Positions 20,750 through 29,228 of a stretch of DNA of 64,000 nt are shown here, one piece after another. A model generated the notes under the pieces. It saw only the letters and a program-made list of their open reading frames with translations, was not told where the DNA came from and did not search any database. A program made the position numbers and the translations under genes. The DNA comes from Pectobacterium polonicum (GTDB taxonomy: Bacteria > Pseudomonadota > Gammaproteobacteria > Enterobacterales > Enterobacteriaceae): assembly GCF_005497185.1 (NCBI RefSeq), contig NZ_RJTN01000003.1, positions 186,001 to 250,000 on the forward strand, written 5' to 3'. Each line of letters starts with the position of its first letter. Positions within the stretch are counted from its first letter, which is position 1.

Positions 20750-22045
20750 ATGAAGAACTGGAGAACGCTTATTCTCGGATTGGCACTGAGTGCCTCTACC
20801 GCGTTCGCAGCACCACAGGTGGTTGATAAAGTCGCAGCAGTCGTCGATAACAGCGTCGTACTGGAAAGTGATGTAAACAGTCTTTTGCAATCGGTCAAAC
20901 TGAACGCCCAGCAGGCCGGGCAACAGTTACCCGATGATGCCACGTTACGTCATCAGATTACCGACCGCCTGATCATGGATAACATCATCCTGCAAATGGC
21001 GCAAAAAATGGGTATTCAGGTGACGGATGAGCAGTTGGATCAGGCAATCACTAATATTGCCGCTCAGAACCGGATGTCTCTGGACCAGTTAAAGAGCCAG
21101 TTGGCTTATGAAGGTCTGAACTACAACACCTACCGTAACCAGATTCGTAAAGAGATGCTGATTTCGGAAGTGCGTAACAACGAAGTTCGCCGTCGCGTTA
21201 CCGTCCTGCCACAGGAAGTCGATACGCTGGCGAAGCAAATTGCTAACCAGACCGGTGAGAATGACGAGCTGAATCTGAGCCACATCCTGATTCCATTACC
21301 GGAAAACCCGACTCAGCAGCAGGTTGATGAAGCGGAAAATCTGGCCACATCGCTGGTGAAGCAAATCGGTGAAGGGGCGGATTTCGGTAAGCTGGCTATC
21401 ACCTATTCGTCTGACTCTCAGGCGCTGAAAGGCGGCCAGATGGGCTGGGGCAAGTTGCAGGAGATCCCAACGCTGTTTGCCGAACGCTTAACACAGGCGC
21501 AGAAAGGCCAAGTCGTCGGTCCGATCCGTTCTGGTGTGGGTTTCCACATTCTGAAGGTGAACGACATCCGCGGTGGTAACAAAAGTGTGTCGGTAACCGA
21601 AACCCATGCTCGCCATATTTTGATCAAACCTTCCGTCGTGATGACGGACAGCCAGGCGCAAGCCAAGCTGGCCGAGGTTACACAGCAGATCAAAAACGGC
21701 AGCACCGATTTCGCTGCACAGGCCAAACTGCTTTCTCAGGACCCAGGATCGGCGAATCAGGGCGGTGACCTTGGCTGGGCTTCTCCAGATATGTACGATC
21801 CGGCCTTCCGCGATGCATTGCTGAAACTGAAGAAAGGTGAAATCAGTCAGCCCGTTCACTCCTCTTTTGGCTGGCACCTGATTCAGTTGCTGGATACCCG
21901 TCAGGTGGACAAAACCGACGCGGCGCAAAAAGAGCAGGCGTACCGTATGATCTTTAATCGTAAATTCGCTGAAGAAGCGCAAACCTGGATGCAGGAACAG
22001 CGTGCAGCGGCCTATGTCAAAGTGATTAATGGTGCCACGAACTGA
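20750..22045 (+). CDS. surA: Periplasmic chaperone and peptidyl-prolyl isomerase SurA
   Basis: SurA escorts unfolded outer-membrane proteins, including LptD, through the periplasm to the Bam complex. The 431-residue protein has a signal peptide ([20 protein letters not shown]), an N-terminal chaperone domain (about 21-170), two parvulin-type isomerase domains (about 172-275 and 283-385; [12 protein letters not shown] and ARHILIKPS begin them) and a C-terminal helix. Its stop codon overlaps the pdxA start (TGATG), which implies translational coupling. Being next to lptD agrees with its function in outer-membrane biogenesis. Confidence 0.97.
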   Translation: MKNWRTLILGLALSASTAFAAPQVVDKVAAVVDNSVVLESDVNSLLQSVKLNAQQAGQQLPDDATLRHQITDRLIMDNIILQMAQKMGIQVTDEQLDQAITNIAAQNRMSLDQLKSQLAYEGLNYNTYRNQIRKEMLISEVRNNEVRRRVTVLPQEVDTLAKQIANQTGENDELNLSHILIPLPENPTQQQVDEAENLATSLVKQIGEGADFGKLAITYSSDSQALKGGQMGWGKLQEIPTLFAERLTQAQKGQVVGPIRSGVGFHILKVNDIRGGNKSVSVTETHARHILIKPSVVMTDSQAQAKLAEVTQQIKNGSTDFAAQAKLLSQDPGSANQGGDLGWASPDMYDPAFRDALLKLKKGEISQPVHSSFGWHLIQLLDTRQVDKTDAAQKEQAYRMIFNRKFAEEAQTWMQEQRAAAYVKVINGATN

Positions 22046-23046
22046 TGCAGACTGAGAGCAATACGCCACGCGTTGTGATCACCCCCGGCGAACCCGCCGG
22101 GATTGGCCCCGATCTGGTGATTGCTCTGGCACAGCAGGCCTGGCCTGTAGAACTCGTTTGCTGTGCCGATCCTGAACTGTTATTCATGCGCGCATTGCAG
22201 TTGTCTATGCCGCTGACGCTGCGTGACTATCAACCCGGCCAGCCTGCACAGCCACAGCAGGCGGGTAGCCTCACCGTCCTGCCGATCGCCACACCAGCAA
22301 CCGTCATTGCAGGCCAACTGAATGTTGCTAACAGCGCTTATGTCGTTGAGACGTTAGCCCGTGCGTGTGATGGTTGCCTGAACGGCGAATTCGCGGCGCT
22401 GATTACCGGCCCGGTGCATAAAGGCATTATCAACGATGCCGGTGTCCCCTTCAGTGGACACACTGAATTTTTCGCCGATCGCAGTAGCTGTGACCGCGTC
22501 GTCATGATGCTGGCGACGGAAGAATTGCGCGTCGCGTTAGCGACCACGCACTTACCGCTCGCTGCCGTTTCTGCGGCCATTACCCGTCAAAGTCTGCATG
22601 AAGTCATCACGATCTTACATCATGATTTGCAGACAAAATTCGGTATTACTCAACCGCAGATTTATGTCTGTGGGCTGAATCCTCATGCAGGTGAAGGCGG
22701 CCATATGGGTCGTGAAGAGCTGGATGTGATTAATCCCGCACTGGACGAGTTACGGCAACAGGGCATCACGCTGATTGGGCCATTGCCTGCCGATACGCTT
22801 TTCCAACCAAAGTATCTGCAACACGCCGACGCCGTTTTGGCGATGTATCACGATCAAGGGCTCCCGGTTCTGAAATATCAGGGTTTCGGGCGCGCTGTTA
22901 ATATCACACTGGGGCTACCGTTTATCCGCACATCGGTCGATCACGGTACAGCGCTAGAGCTGGCCGCAACCGGTAGCGCTGAGCCTGGCAGCTTCATCAC
23001 GGCATTAAATCTTGCCATTAAAATGATAAAGAATAGTAATGAATAA
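22045..23046 (+). CDS. pdxA: 4-hydroxythreonine-4-phosphate dehydrogenase PdxA
   Basis: PdxA oxidises 4-phosphohydroxy-L-threonine in the DXP-dependent vitamin B6 pathway; the product condenses with deoxyxylulose phosphate by PdxJ. The N-terminal [12 protein letters not shown] motif, the metal-binding histidine region [10 protein letters not shown], and the [15 protein letters not shown] and [13 protein letters not shown] motifs are all intact. The start ATG overlaps the surA stop and the end overlaps rsmA by eight bases, so the genes are tightly packed. Length is 333 residues. Confidence 0.96.
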   Translation: MQTESNTPRVVITPGEPAGIGPDLVIALAQQAWPVELVCCADPELLFMRALQLSMPLTLRDYQPGQPAQPQQAGSLTVLPIATPATVIAGQLNVANSAYVVETLARACDGCLNGEFAALITGPVHKGIINDAGVPFSGHTEFFADRSSCDRVVMMLATEELRVALATTHLPLAAVSAAITRQSLHEVITILHHDLQTKFGITQPQIYVCGLNPHAGEGGHMGREELDVINPALDELRQQGITLIGPLPADTLFQPKYLQHADAVLAMYHDQGLPVLKYQGFGRAVNITLGLPFIRTSVDHGTALELAATGSAEPGSFITALNLAIKMIKNSNE

Positions 23047-23857
23047 TCGCGTACACCAAGGTCACTTCGCCCGTAAACGTTTTGGGCAAAACTTTTTAAA
23101 CGATCATTTCGTGATCGATAGCATCGTTTCGGCGATTCATCCTCAGCCAGGTCAGGCCGTGGTAGAAATCGGTCCGGGGCTTGGCGCGTTGACGGCTCCG
23201 GTCGGCGACAGAATGGATCGTTTTACCGTGATAGAGCTGGACAGGGATCTGGCGGCTCGGTTGGAAAGGCATCCTACACTGAAGGATAAGCTGACAATTA
23301 TTCAGCAAGACGCCATGACGATCGATTTCGCCGCGCTGGCTGAACAGGCTGGGCAGCCTCTGCGTGTTTTTGGCAACCTGCCGTATAATATTTCTACGCC
23401 GCTGATGTTCCATCTGTTCACCTATACTCAATCTATCCGCGACATGCACTTTATGTTGCAGAAAGAAGTGGTTAACCGTTTGGTGGCAGGGCCAAATAGT
23501 AAGGCGTTTGGACGCCTGAGCGTTATGGCACAGTATTATTGTCAGGTGATTCCGGTGCTTGAAGTGCCACCGGAAGCATTCACGCCTGCGCCTAAAGTCG
23601 ATTCAGCTGTAGTGCGACTCGTGCCTCATGCCGTAATCCCTTATCCGGTTAGTGATATTCGCGTGCTGAGCCGCATCACGACGGAAGCGTTTAATCAGCG
23701 CCGCAAGACTCTACGTAACAGTCTCGGTAACCTGTTCACCCCAGAAACACTCACCGAACTGGGTATCAATGTGACCAGCCGTGCAGAGAATGTGACCGTC
23801 GAGCAATATTGCCGATTGGCGAACTGGTTAAGCGAGCATCCGGCAAAACAGGAATAA
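23039..23857 (+). CDS. rsmA: 16S rRNA dimethyladenosine transferase RsmA (KsgA)
   Basis: RsmA dimethylates two adjacent adenosines in the 3' terminal hairpin of 16S rRNA using S-adenosylmethionine and acts as a late small-subunit assembly checkpoint. Motifs seen are the cofactor-binding [11 protein letters not shown] (near residue 43), the acidic VIELDRDLA, and the catalytic NLPYNIST (near 113). Length is 272 residues, as in the family. It overlaps pdxA and is followed by apaG after 12 bases. Confidence 0.97.
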   Translation: MNNRVHQGHFARKRFGQNFLNDHFVIDSIVSAIHPQPGQAVVEIGPGLGALTAPVGDRMDRFTVIELDRDLAARLERHPTLKDKLTIIQQDAMTIDFAALAEQAGQPLRVFGNLPYNISTPLMFHLFTYTQSIRDMHFMLQKEVVNRLVAGPNSKAFGRLSVMAQYYCQVIPVLEVPPEAFTPAPKVDSAVVRLVPHAVIPYPVSDIRVLSRITTEAFNQRRKTLRNSLGNLFTPETLTELGINVTSRAENVTVEQYCRLANWLSEHPAKQE

Positions 23858-23869
23858 CTGGAGTTCATC

Positions 23870-24247
23870 ATGATTAATGCGCCCCGTGTTTGTGTACAAG
23901 TTCAGAGCTTCTACGTGGAATCACAATCGGAGCCTGATGAAGAACGTTTCGTGTTTGCTTACACGATTACGGTTCGCAATCTGGGGCGTCATGAAGTCCA
24001 GCTTTTAGGGCGTTATTGGCTGATCACCAACGGTAATGGCCGGCAGACTGAGGTTCAGGGTGAAGGCGTAGTCGGCGAACAGCCGATTATCCAGCCCGGT
24101 GGCGAGTTCCAATATACCAGTGGTGCCGTCATAGAAACGCCCCTCGGCACAATGGAAGGCCACTACCATATGATTGACCATCAGGGTAAGGCATTTCAGG
24201 TTCCAATCTCCGTCTTCCGTCTGGCTATCCCTTCACTGATACATTAA
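23870..24247 (+). CDS. apaG: ApaG family protein (CorD)
   Basis: A 125-residue single-domain protein of the ApaG family, a fibronectin-type beta-sandwich. The conserved features are the YTITVRNLG strand, the [25 protein letters not shown] segment and the GTMEGHY motif near the C-terminus. In E. coli the gene is linked to cobalt and magnesium resistance and lies between ksgA and apaH, as here. A GGAG site precedes the start, and the stop is two bases from apaH. Biochemical function is not established. Confidence 0.95.
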   Translation: MINAPRVCVQVQSFYVESQSEPDEERFVFAYTITVRNLGRHEVQLLGRYWLITNGNGRQTEVQGEGVVGEQPIIQPGGEFQYTSGAVIETPLGTMEGHYHMIDHQGKAFQVPISVFRLAIPSLIH

Positions 24248-24249
24248 TT

Positions 24250-25095
24250 ATGTCTACCTATTTAGTTGGCGATGTTCACGGCTGTGTAGTTGAACTCAAA
24301 GCGCTATTGGCGCAAGTTTCCTTTAATCCTGAGCAGGATACGCTCTGGCTAACCGGCGATTTAGTCGCACGCGGGCCGGATTCGCTTCAGGTTCTGCGCT
24401 TCGTTCGTTCTCTCGGTTCTTCTGTCCGCATGGTGCTTGGCAATCACGATCTGCACCTGCTGGCCGTTTATGCGGGTATCAGCCGCAACAAACCGAAAGA
24501 TCGCCTCAACGATCTTCTCACCGCACCGGATGCAGATGAGCTAATCAACTGGCTACGCCGCCAGCCGATCTTACAGGTCGATGACGATCTGAAGTTGGTC
24601 ATGGCGCACGCGGGTATCACACCACAGTGGGATCTGCCGACGGCACTCATGTGTGCGCGCGAAGTTGAATCGATCCTGAGCAGCGACAGTTACCCGCTTT
24701 TCCTTGATGCCATGTACGGCGATATGCCGAACCACTGGAGCCCAGAGCTCAGCGGTCTGGCACGTCTACGCTTTAGTACCAATGTTTTTACCCGCATGCG
24801 TTACTGTTTCTCTGGCGGACAGTTGGATATGCTCTGCAAAGAACCACCGGGTCAGGCACCTTCCCTGCTAAAACCATGGTTTGATCTACCCAGTCAAATC
24901 GCTGGGGAATACGCTATTGTGTTCGGCCATTGGGCATCACTGGAAGGGAAAGGCACGCCGGAAAACATTTATGCACTGGATACCGGGTGCTGTTGGGGGG
25001 GAGAAATGACGATGCTGCGTTGGGACGATAAGCGCTACTTTACACAACCGTCACTTTCATCAAATACCGAACTCTCTGGCGATATCACGCTCTGA
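24250..25095 (+). CDS. apaH: Bis(5'-nucleosyl)-tetraphosphatase (symmetrical) ApaH
   Basis: ApaH cleaves diadenosine tetraphosphate symmetrically to two ADP and removes Np4 caps from RNA. It is a metallophosphatase with GDVHGC at residues 7-12, [10 protein letters not shown] near 36, GNHDLH near 64 and the downstream GHWA histidine motif near 221. The N-terminal [12 protein letters not shown] matches E. coli ApaH, and length is 281 residues. It is the last gene of the lptD cluster. The 0.9 kb that follow before folA are accessory. Confidence 0.97.
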   Translation: MSTYLVGDVHGCVVELKALLAQVSFNPEQDTLWLTGDLVARGPDSLQVLRFVRSLGSSVRMVLGNHDLHLLAVYAGISRNKPKDRLNDLLTAPDADELINWLRRQPILQVDDDLKLVMAHAGITPQWDLPTALMCAREVESILSSDSYPLFLDAMYGDMPNHWSPELSGLARLRFSTNVFTRMRYCFSGGQLDMLCKEPPGQAPSLLKPWFDLPSQIAGEYAIVFGHWASLEGKGTPENIYALDTGCCWGGEMTMLRWDDKRYFTQPSLSSNTELSGDITL

Positions 25096-25147
25096 AATGG
25101 GTGAATAATACACCGGTATCTCCATTCCATCGCTAGCCGTGCCATTG

Positions 25148-25342
25148 TCATAGAAAGGGGAAGGTCGTATCAGACTGCACCTGTTTGGATGGCGGCACGG
25201 CCAACGCCTCGGCGGGAATCGACCAGATACCGCCACCAAGAAACCCAGCCAGACCAACAACTTCTAGACCATCTGACGGTAATTCGCGGCGGCGTGGATC
25301 GCTCAAGCGATCAGTATTCAGATTGCTGCTTCTATTCGTCAT
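25148..25342 (-). CDS. Uncharacterised 64-residue protein with Gly-rich segment
   Basis: I do not recognise this protein. The ATG at 25342 is preceded by TAGGAG nine bases upstream, a good ribosome binding site, and the frame stays open for 64 codons. The first 25 residues are polar and charged (MTNRSSNLNTDRLSDPRRRE). A small hydrophobic stretch with a triple glycine follows (GLEVVGLAGFLGGGIWSIP), and then a Pro/Ser/Gln-rich tail. There is no cysteine and no evident signal peptide. The shape recalls small secreted or ribosomally made peptide precursors with a Gly-Gly leader, but no processing enzyme or transporter is nearby, so that is only a guess. It converges on apaH. It may also be non-coding. 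Confidence 0.5.
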   Translation of the reverse strand: MTNRSSNLNTDRLSDPRRRELPSDGLEVVGLAGFLGGGIWSIPAEALAVPPSKQVQSDTTFPFL

Positions 25343-25372
25343 GCGTACTGTCTCCTACCTATTAAGCATCGT

Positions 25373-25415
25373 GTTCTATTATCCACCAACGGAGCGGTAT
25401 AGAACGTTATCCACC
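25373..25415. repeat. Inverted repeat and two DnaA-box-like direct repeats upstream of the 64-residue ORF
   Basis: TTATCCACC occurs twice on the plus strand (25379-25387 and 25407-25415), 28 bases start to start. Each copy differs from the DnaA box TTATCCACA only at the last base. Around the first copy, GTTCTAT (25373-25379) and ATAGAAC (25399-25405) form a perfect seven-base inverted repeat. The cluster is 30-75 bases upstream of the small minus-strand ORF, where an operator could lie. No function is proven. Confidence 0.45.
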
Positions 25416-25473
25416 CTGATACTATCGATGCCAGATGACGCAAATATGAACCTACCTCATCTCACTGCTCATT

Positions 25474-25563
25474 TGGTTTATCCCCGCTCGCGCGGGGAAC
25501 AGAGAAATCAGCAATCTCACTGAATATCAGATTGCGGTTTATCCCCGCTCGCGCGGGGAACAG
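25474..25563 (-). CRISPR. Minimal type I-E CRISPR array: two repeats, one spacer
   Basis: Two 29-base repeats lie at 25474-25502 and 25535-25563 and are identical except for the first plus-strand base (T against C). They enclose a 32-base spacer at 25503-25534. Both contain the palindromic core CCCCGCTCGCGCGGGG and match the enterobacterial type I-E repeat (GTTCCCC...GGGGATAAACC when read on the minus strand). Repeat and spacer lengths are exactly those of type I-E. The altered repeat at 25474 is probably the trailer end, which puts the leader on the AT-rich right side and transcription on the minus strand. No cas gene is in the window, so this is an orphan or remnant array. Confidence 0.93.
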
Positions 25564-25700
25564 ACTAAAAGTAGAGACTTGTTTTATAACATTTTTTTAT
25601 CAGATAAAAAATCTACCGATTTTTCCATGCGGTGAAGTAATGCTAACTTATTGATTTTAAATAGATGAAAAAGATGCTAACTGTAATGCACCCAGCGCCA
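25564..25700 (-). promoter_or_regulatory. AT-rich putative CRISPR leader with IHF-consensus site
   Basis: The DNA next to the intact repeat is strongly AT-rich and non-coding. On the minus strand AATCAATAAGTTA (25644-25656) fits the IHF consensus WATCAANNNNTTR at every defined position. IHF bends type I-E leaders for spacer integration in E. coli. However, this site is about 80 bases from the repeat, farther than the E. coli site, so its role is uncertain. The nine-mer ATGCTAACT also occurs twice here (25640 and 25674). Confidence 0.45.
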
Positions 25701-26016
25701 CCAGTATGTGGACATTTTCTCTCCAGTTTTTGTACATCAAAACAAGATTCTATATTCCACTTCAGTTATTCTGAGGTTTCAGTTTTAATTCTTTAATTTC
25801 AGTGTGATAGCTCAGAGAAAGAGCGATGAAGCAACGCAAAAATGTCGCAGGAGAATTTTTGACTTTTTTGAAAGACGGCATAGAGGAACACGCATCGAGT
25901 GGTTAACACAATCAGTTGCTCACAAAACTATGCCTGTCTTTTTGACTCACCCACAACCGGATATTTCTCAGCAGCTACCAGAGCACATTGAGAAGGATGT
26001 GGGTGATGTTATACCC
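25701..26016. other. Non-coding or degraded stretch between CRISPR flank and folA
   Basis: No recognisable gene is present. The only locally plausible reading frame with a start and a purine-rich upstream stretch is a 26-codon one at 25826-25906 on the plus strand (beginning MKQRKNVAGEFLTFLKDG). It is too short to assign and may be the remnant of a lost gene. A longer plus-strand frame (25804-26055) runs antisense into the folA 3' end and is probably chance. Confidence 0.35.
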
Positions 26017-26499
26017 TTAGCGGCGTTCCAGAATTTCAAAGCAGTAACTGTGTGAGTTACGCTCGTCAGCATCATGGAATTCGCTGAAAACAGACTGCCA
26101 TTCATCCGGCTCATAGTCAGGGAAATGCGTGTCACCTTCCACTTCAGCATCAATGTGCGTCAGATAGAGGCGGTTAGCCTGCGCCAGCATTTGCTGATAA
26201 ATACTGCCGCCGCCAATCACCATCACTTCCTCAACCTCACCCGCCGCCGCCAGCGCAGCATCTAACGAGGAGACCCAGGTCACACGCTCGTCATCACCCG
26301 GATGATTACTGACAACAATATTCAGTCTGCCGGGCAGCGGCTGACCGATAGAGCGGAAGGTATTACGCCCCATAATAATCGGCTTATTAAGCGTATTACG
26401 CTTAAACCATGCCAGATCGGCTGGCAAATGCCACGGCATCGCGTTTTCCATGCCAATCACGCGATCCACTGCCAGTGCAGCAATCAAACTAATAACCAT
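26017..26499 (-). CDS. folA: Dihydrofolate reductase FolA
   Basis: FolA reduces dihydrofolate to tetrahydrofolate with NADPH and is the target of trimethoprim. The 160-residue protein shows the family landmarks: [31 protein letters not shown] with the catalytic acidic residue near 27, GRNTFRSIG near 43-51, and [10 protein letters not shown] near 93-102. Length and sequence match chromosomal enterobacterial FolA. In E. coli it is adjacent to apaH; here about 0.9 kb of accessory DNA separates them and the two genes converge. Confidence 0.97.
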   Translation of the reverse strand: MVISLIAALAVDRVIGMENAMPWHLPADLAWFKRNTLNKPIIMGRNTFRSIGQPLPGRLNIVVSNHPGDDERVTWVSSLDAALAAAGEVEEVMVIGGGSIYQQMLAQANRLYLTHIDAEVEGDTHFPDYEPDEWQSVFSEFHDADERNSHSYCFEILERR

Positions 26500-26609
26500 G
26501 GTGAAAAAACCCTGTAGGTCAGAAAATTGCTGACACTATACGGAAAGCCCCTTCACTCGTCGACATGGAGACGAGACCGAAACGTAATATAAGAGAGCTC
26601 CGACGCTAT

Positions 26610-27080
26610 TTATACTCCTGGCCGTTTGCGGTAGAGCCAGATTCCCGGTAAAGACAGGCCGATAGAGAGCGCACCAACAATAAAACTGGCCTTTAGGAAA
26701 TTGGTCATCATGACGCTCATCAGCGCTTCGCTGTAGCCGAGATGCGAAATTTCTACCACCGAAATCATCGCCGTGTAGGCAGAGATGCCGGGAAACATCG
26801 GAATGACGGCTGCCACAGTGAAGACTTTCGGATGCGCCAGCAGCCAGCGTGACCAGCGAATGCCGGTGATGCCAATCAGGATTGCCGCCAGAAACGATGC
26901 CCATTCGATATTCATACCAAAATGTATCGCCAAAAACCGTACGCCATGCCCGACGCCACCCAACAGCGCACAGTAAGGCAGCACTTTCAGCGGTACGTTG
27001 AAGACCATCGCAAACCCCAACGCAGGGACTGCCGCCAGCACCATATCCTGCAACAGTGCCCACAGTAAACTTAAGCCCAT
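26610..27080 (-). CDS. yjjB: Threonine/serine (succinate) exporter subunit YjjB
   Basis: YjjB is the ThrE_2-type half of a split ThrE-family exporter; in E. coli YjjPB has been linked to succinate export. The 156-residue protein is almost wholly hydrophobic with about four membrane segments, and contains the conserved [23 protein letters not shown] segment of YjjB. I chose the ATG at 27080 with GGGGG upstream; a GTG at 27095 would add five residues. It overlaps the end of yjjP, so the two are cotranscribed. In E. coli yjjP and yjjB lie elsewhere, next to dnaT. Confidence 0.88.
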   Translation of the reverse strand: MGLSLLWALLQDMVLAAVPALGFAMVFNVPLKVLPYCALLGGVGHGVRFLAIHFGMNIEWASFLAAILIGITGIRWSRWLLAHPKVFTVAAVIPMFPGISAYTAMISVVEISHLGYSEALMSVMMTNFLKASFIVGALSIGLSLPGIWLYRKRPGV

Positions 27081-27910
27081 CCGCGTAACCCCCACAGCGA
27101 CATCGCCATCACCACACCAATACAGGTTGCCAGCGTCAGTAAACTCGCGACCGTCCAGCGTGCCAGACCGGTATTCACGTGCCCTTTAAACATATCTGCC
27201 ACAGCATTAATCAACGGAAAGCCGGGAACCAGCAGCAGCACGCTCGCCGCCATCGCCACCGTTGAGGTCTGAGAAAAAGCAGGTAAGCGCATCAATAGCC
27301 CAGATGCCGACGTGGCAACAAACGCCGTAATACAGAAATTGATTAGCGGATTCAAGTGTCGTCCGGTAAAAACCTGACGGACATACATCGCCAGACCGCT
27401 GGCAATCAGCGTGACAATAAAAGCATCCCACCCGCCGCCATTCAAACGGCTGAAACAGCCGCAGGAGAGTGCCACAACGGAAACCATCAGCCAGCGCGGA
27501 TAGCGCAGCGGCTTAATATTTCCCAGACGCTTCTCCACGCCCGCCACATCCAGCAGTTTATGCTCAGCCATGATCACCGCATGCTGTACCTCAATGACGA
27601 CGTGCATATTAATGCCGCGATCCACATTTTTCCGCGTTGACGTCAGGCAATGCCCCTGCATGATGGTGGTCAAGACAATCGAATTTGCCGAGATTGAACT
27701 CTCAACGCTATCGGCACCCAGTGCCATACCCAATCTTGAAGACAGCTGCTCAACGACCATACTTTCTGCGCCATGCTGTAACAGCAGCAGCGCACACTGG
27801 ATGCACAGTCGGGTTATTTCCCGCTGCTGCGGCGCTTCACCCATCCGTTTTTCGCCACTTACTTGTTTTGCACTAATAAATGGTTCACGGTTCTCACGTT
27901 CACTGACCAT
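27071..27910 (-). CDS. yjjP: Threonine/serine (succinate) exporter subunit YjjP
   Basis: YjjP is the ThrE_1-type subunit that pairs with YjjB. The family strings are clear: [48 protein letters not shown], and the membrane region ending in [19 protein letters not shown]. The C-terminal half carries about five hydrophobic segments. From the start at 27910 the protein has 279 residues. An internal ATG at 27844 ([12 protein letters not shown]) would align better with the N-terminus of E. coli YjjP, so the true start is uncertain. Confidence 0.88.
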   Translation of the reverse strand: MVSERENREPFISAKQVSGEKRMGEAPQQREITRLCIQCALLLLQHGAESMVVEQLSSRLGMALGADSVESSISANSIVLTTIMQGHCLTSTRKNVDRGINMHVVIEVQHAVIMAEHKLLDVAGVEKRLGNIKPLRYPRWLMVSVVALSCGCFSRLNGGGWDAFIVTLIASGLAMYVRQVFTGRHLNPLINFCITAFVATSASGLLMRLPAFSQTSTVAMAASVLLLVPGFPLINAVADMFKGHVNTGLARWTVASLLTLATCIGVVMAMSLWGLRGWA

Positions 27911-28059
27911 GTTGTTCTCTCAACCCGCCCCTGAAATTAACCACAAAAAATGAAAGGGTAATTGTTAACATATCGCCGCTGAATAACCAATAAGTGTGAT
28001 GCGAATTCATTATTCTGGCGCTATCATTTCAAACGTTCTTACTCTTTTCACTCGCTGGA

Positions 28060-28680
28060 ATGACCATGTTAGAAACATCGCTGTTTGTCGCGACCATCGC
28101 CACGTTAGGGATGATCTCCCCCGGTCCCGACTTTTTCCTCGTCATCAGGAATGCCGCGCGCTACCCACGCGTCGCCGCGCTGATGACCGCGTTTGGCGTA
28201 ATCTGCGGCGTGGCAACTCACATGGCATATTGCGTCGCCGGGCTTGCCGTCGTCATCACCACCACGCCGTGGCTGTTTAATGTACTGAAATATGCGGGCG
28301 CCGCCTATCTGATCTGGATCGGTATTCAGGCATTATTATCGCGTGGCGGCAGCAAGATGGACGTTTCACATCAGGGGCAGCAAAACGTCAGCCTGAAGAA
28401 AGCGTTCCTGCAAGGTTATCTCTGCAACCTGCTTAACCCGAAAGCCACACTGTTCTTTCTGGCGATGTTTACACAGGTACTGAACATTCACTCCGGCATC
28501 GGTGAAAAGCTGTGGTATGCCATGATTATCTGGGGGCTATCTGTCGTCTGGTGGCCGCTATTGGTGGTACTTTTCCAAAGCGAACCGGTACGGCGCGGGT
28601 TAGCTAAAGTACAAAAACTGGTAGATAAGCTGCTGGGAACGGTGTTGATCGCACTGGGTATCAAAGTGGCGCTGGGGTGA
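28060..28680 (+). CDS. LysE/RhtB family amino acid exporter
   Basis: A 206-residue inner-membrane protein of the LysE/RhtB efflux family with about six hydrophobic segments. Diagnostic features are the N-terminal ISPGPDFFLVIRNA motif (residues 18-31), AGAAYLIWIGIQAL near 75-88 and the central GYLCNLLNPKATLFFLAMF (126-144). The family exports amino acids such as threonine, homoserine lactone, leucine or lysine; the substrate here cannot be told from sequence. A second ATG two codons in is an equally possible start. It sits beside another amino-acid exporter pair (yjjPB) but on the opposite strand, so it is a separate transcription unit. Confidence 0.88.
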   Translation: MTMLETSLFVATIATLGMISPGPDFFLVIRNAARYPRVAALMTAFGVICGVATHMAYCVAGLAVVITTTPWLFNVLKYAGAAYLIWIGIQALLSRGGSKMDVSHQGQQNVSLKKAFLQGYLCNLLNPKATLFFLAMFTQVLNIHSGIGEKLWYAMIIWGLSVVWWPLLVVLFQSEPVRRGLAKVQKLVDKLLGTVLIALGIKVALG

Positions 28681-28706
28681 TATTGCCGCCTGCCGCTGTC
28701 TGGATT

Positions 28707-28742
28707 GATATACCCCCTCCGATTTTCACCGAAGGGGGTTAT
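28707..28742 (+). terminator. Possible terminator after LysE-family gene
   Basis: ACCCCCT and AGGGGGTT flank an imperfect inner stem and loop between the convergent exporter and VOC genes. There is no good T-tract, so this is tentative. Confidence 0.4.
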
Positions 28743-28762
28743 GGCCTTATCCTGAAGTTAGC

Positions 28763-29131
28763 TTAGTAGCTGGCATAGTAAACACGTAACCGATGTTGAT
28801 CGGGATCGAGTGCCACAAACGTCAAACCGAAATCCATCTGGGTGATGTCCTGAGCGATAGTGATATCCCGTGTCTTCCAGCTTTCATACATCGCATTCAA
28901 GGCAGCCTCACTCTCGACACGGATGGCTAATTCGCTACCACCACCTGCTAATTGGGCTACCGGTTTAACCTCATGCTTAGACCACAACCCCAATAACAAC
29001 CCAGAGTCAAAGGCAAACATGGCAAAGTTTTCCGACTTCTCGATAGGCTGAAAATCAAACAGTTCACGATAGAAACGTTCACTGGCAACGGCATCTTCCA
29101 CATATAAAATAATAAAATTTGGTGCGTTCAT
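28763..29131 (-). CDS. VOC (glyoxalase/bleomycin resistance) superfamily protein
   Basis: A 122-residue protein with the paired beta-alpha-beta-beta-beta modules of the vicinal oxygen chelate fold: FIILYVEDAVASERFYRELFDF at the N-terminus and LTFVALDPDQHRLRVYYA at the C-terminus. Metal-ligand positions are only partly recognisable, so catalytic activity is uncertain; relatives include glyoxalases, dioxygenases and antibiotic-binding proteins. I chose ATG 29131, preceded by AGGGA, rather than the longer frame from 29212. It lies downstream of a WYL regulator on the same strand, 98 bases away, a frequent pairing that suggests regulation by or cotranscription with it. Confidence 0.85.
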   Translation of the reverse strand: MNAPNFIILYVEDAVASERFYRELFDFQPIEKSENFAMFAFDSGLLLGLWSKHEVKPVAQLAGGGSELAIRVESEAALNAMYESWKTRDITIAQDITQMDFGLTFVALDPDQHRLRVYYASY

Positions 29132-29228
29132 CAGAGATTCCCTGTAATCAGGTGGGATATAAGCAGAAAGTTTCTGCTTGCCTGAATGCATCGTAGTACG
29201 CCCTGATGTCAATTTTTGTCAGTAGCCA

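Noticed and set aside
25148-25342. Lasso peptide precursor (Gly1 and Glu9 could be placed in the GGIWSIPAE segment)
   Set aside because: The conserved leader threonine is missing, and no lasso cyclase, protease or exporter is nearby.
25804-26055. 83-codon plus-strand frame between the CRISPR array and folA
   Set aside because: It runs antisense into the folA 3' end, has no convincing ribosome binding site and no recognisable domain.
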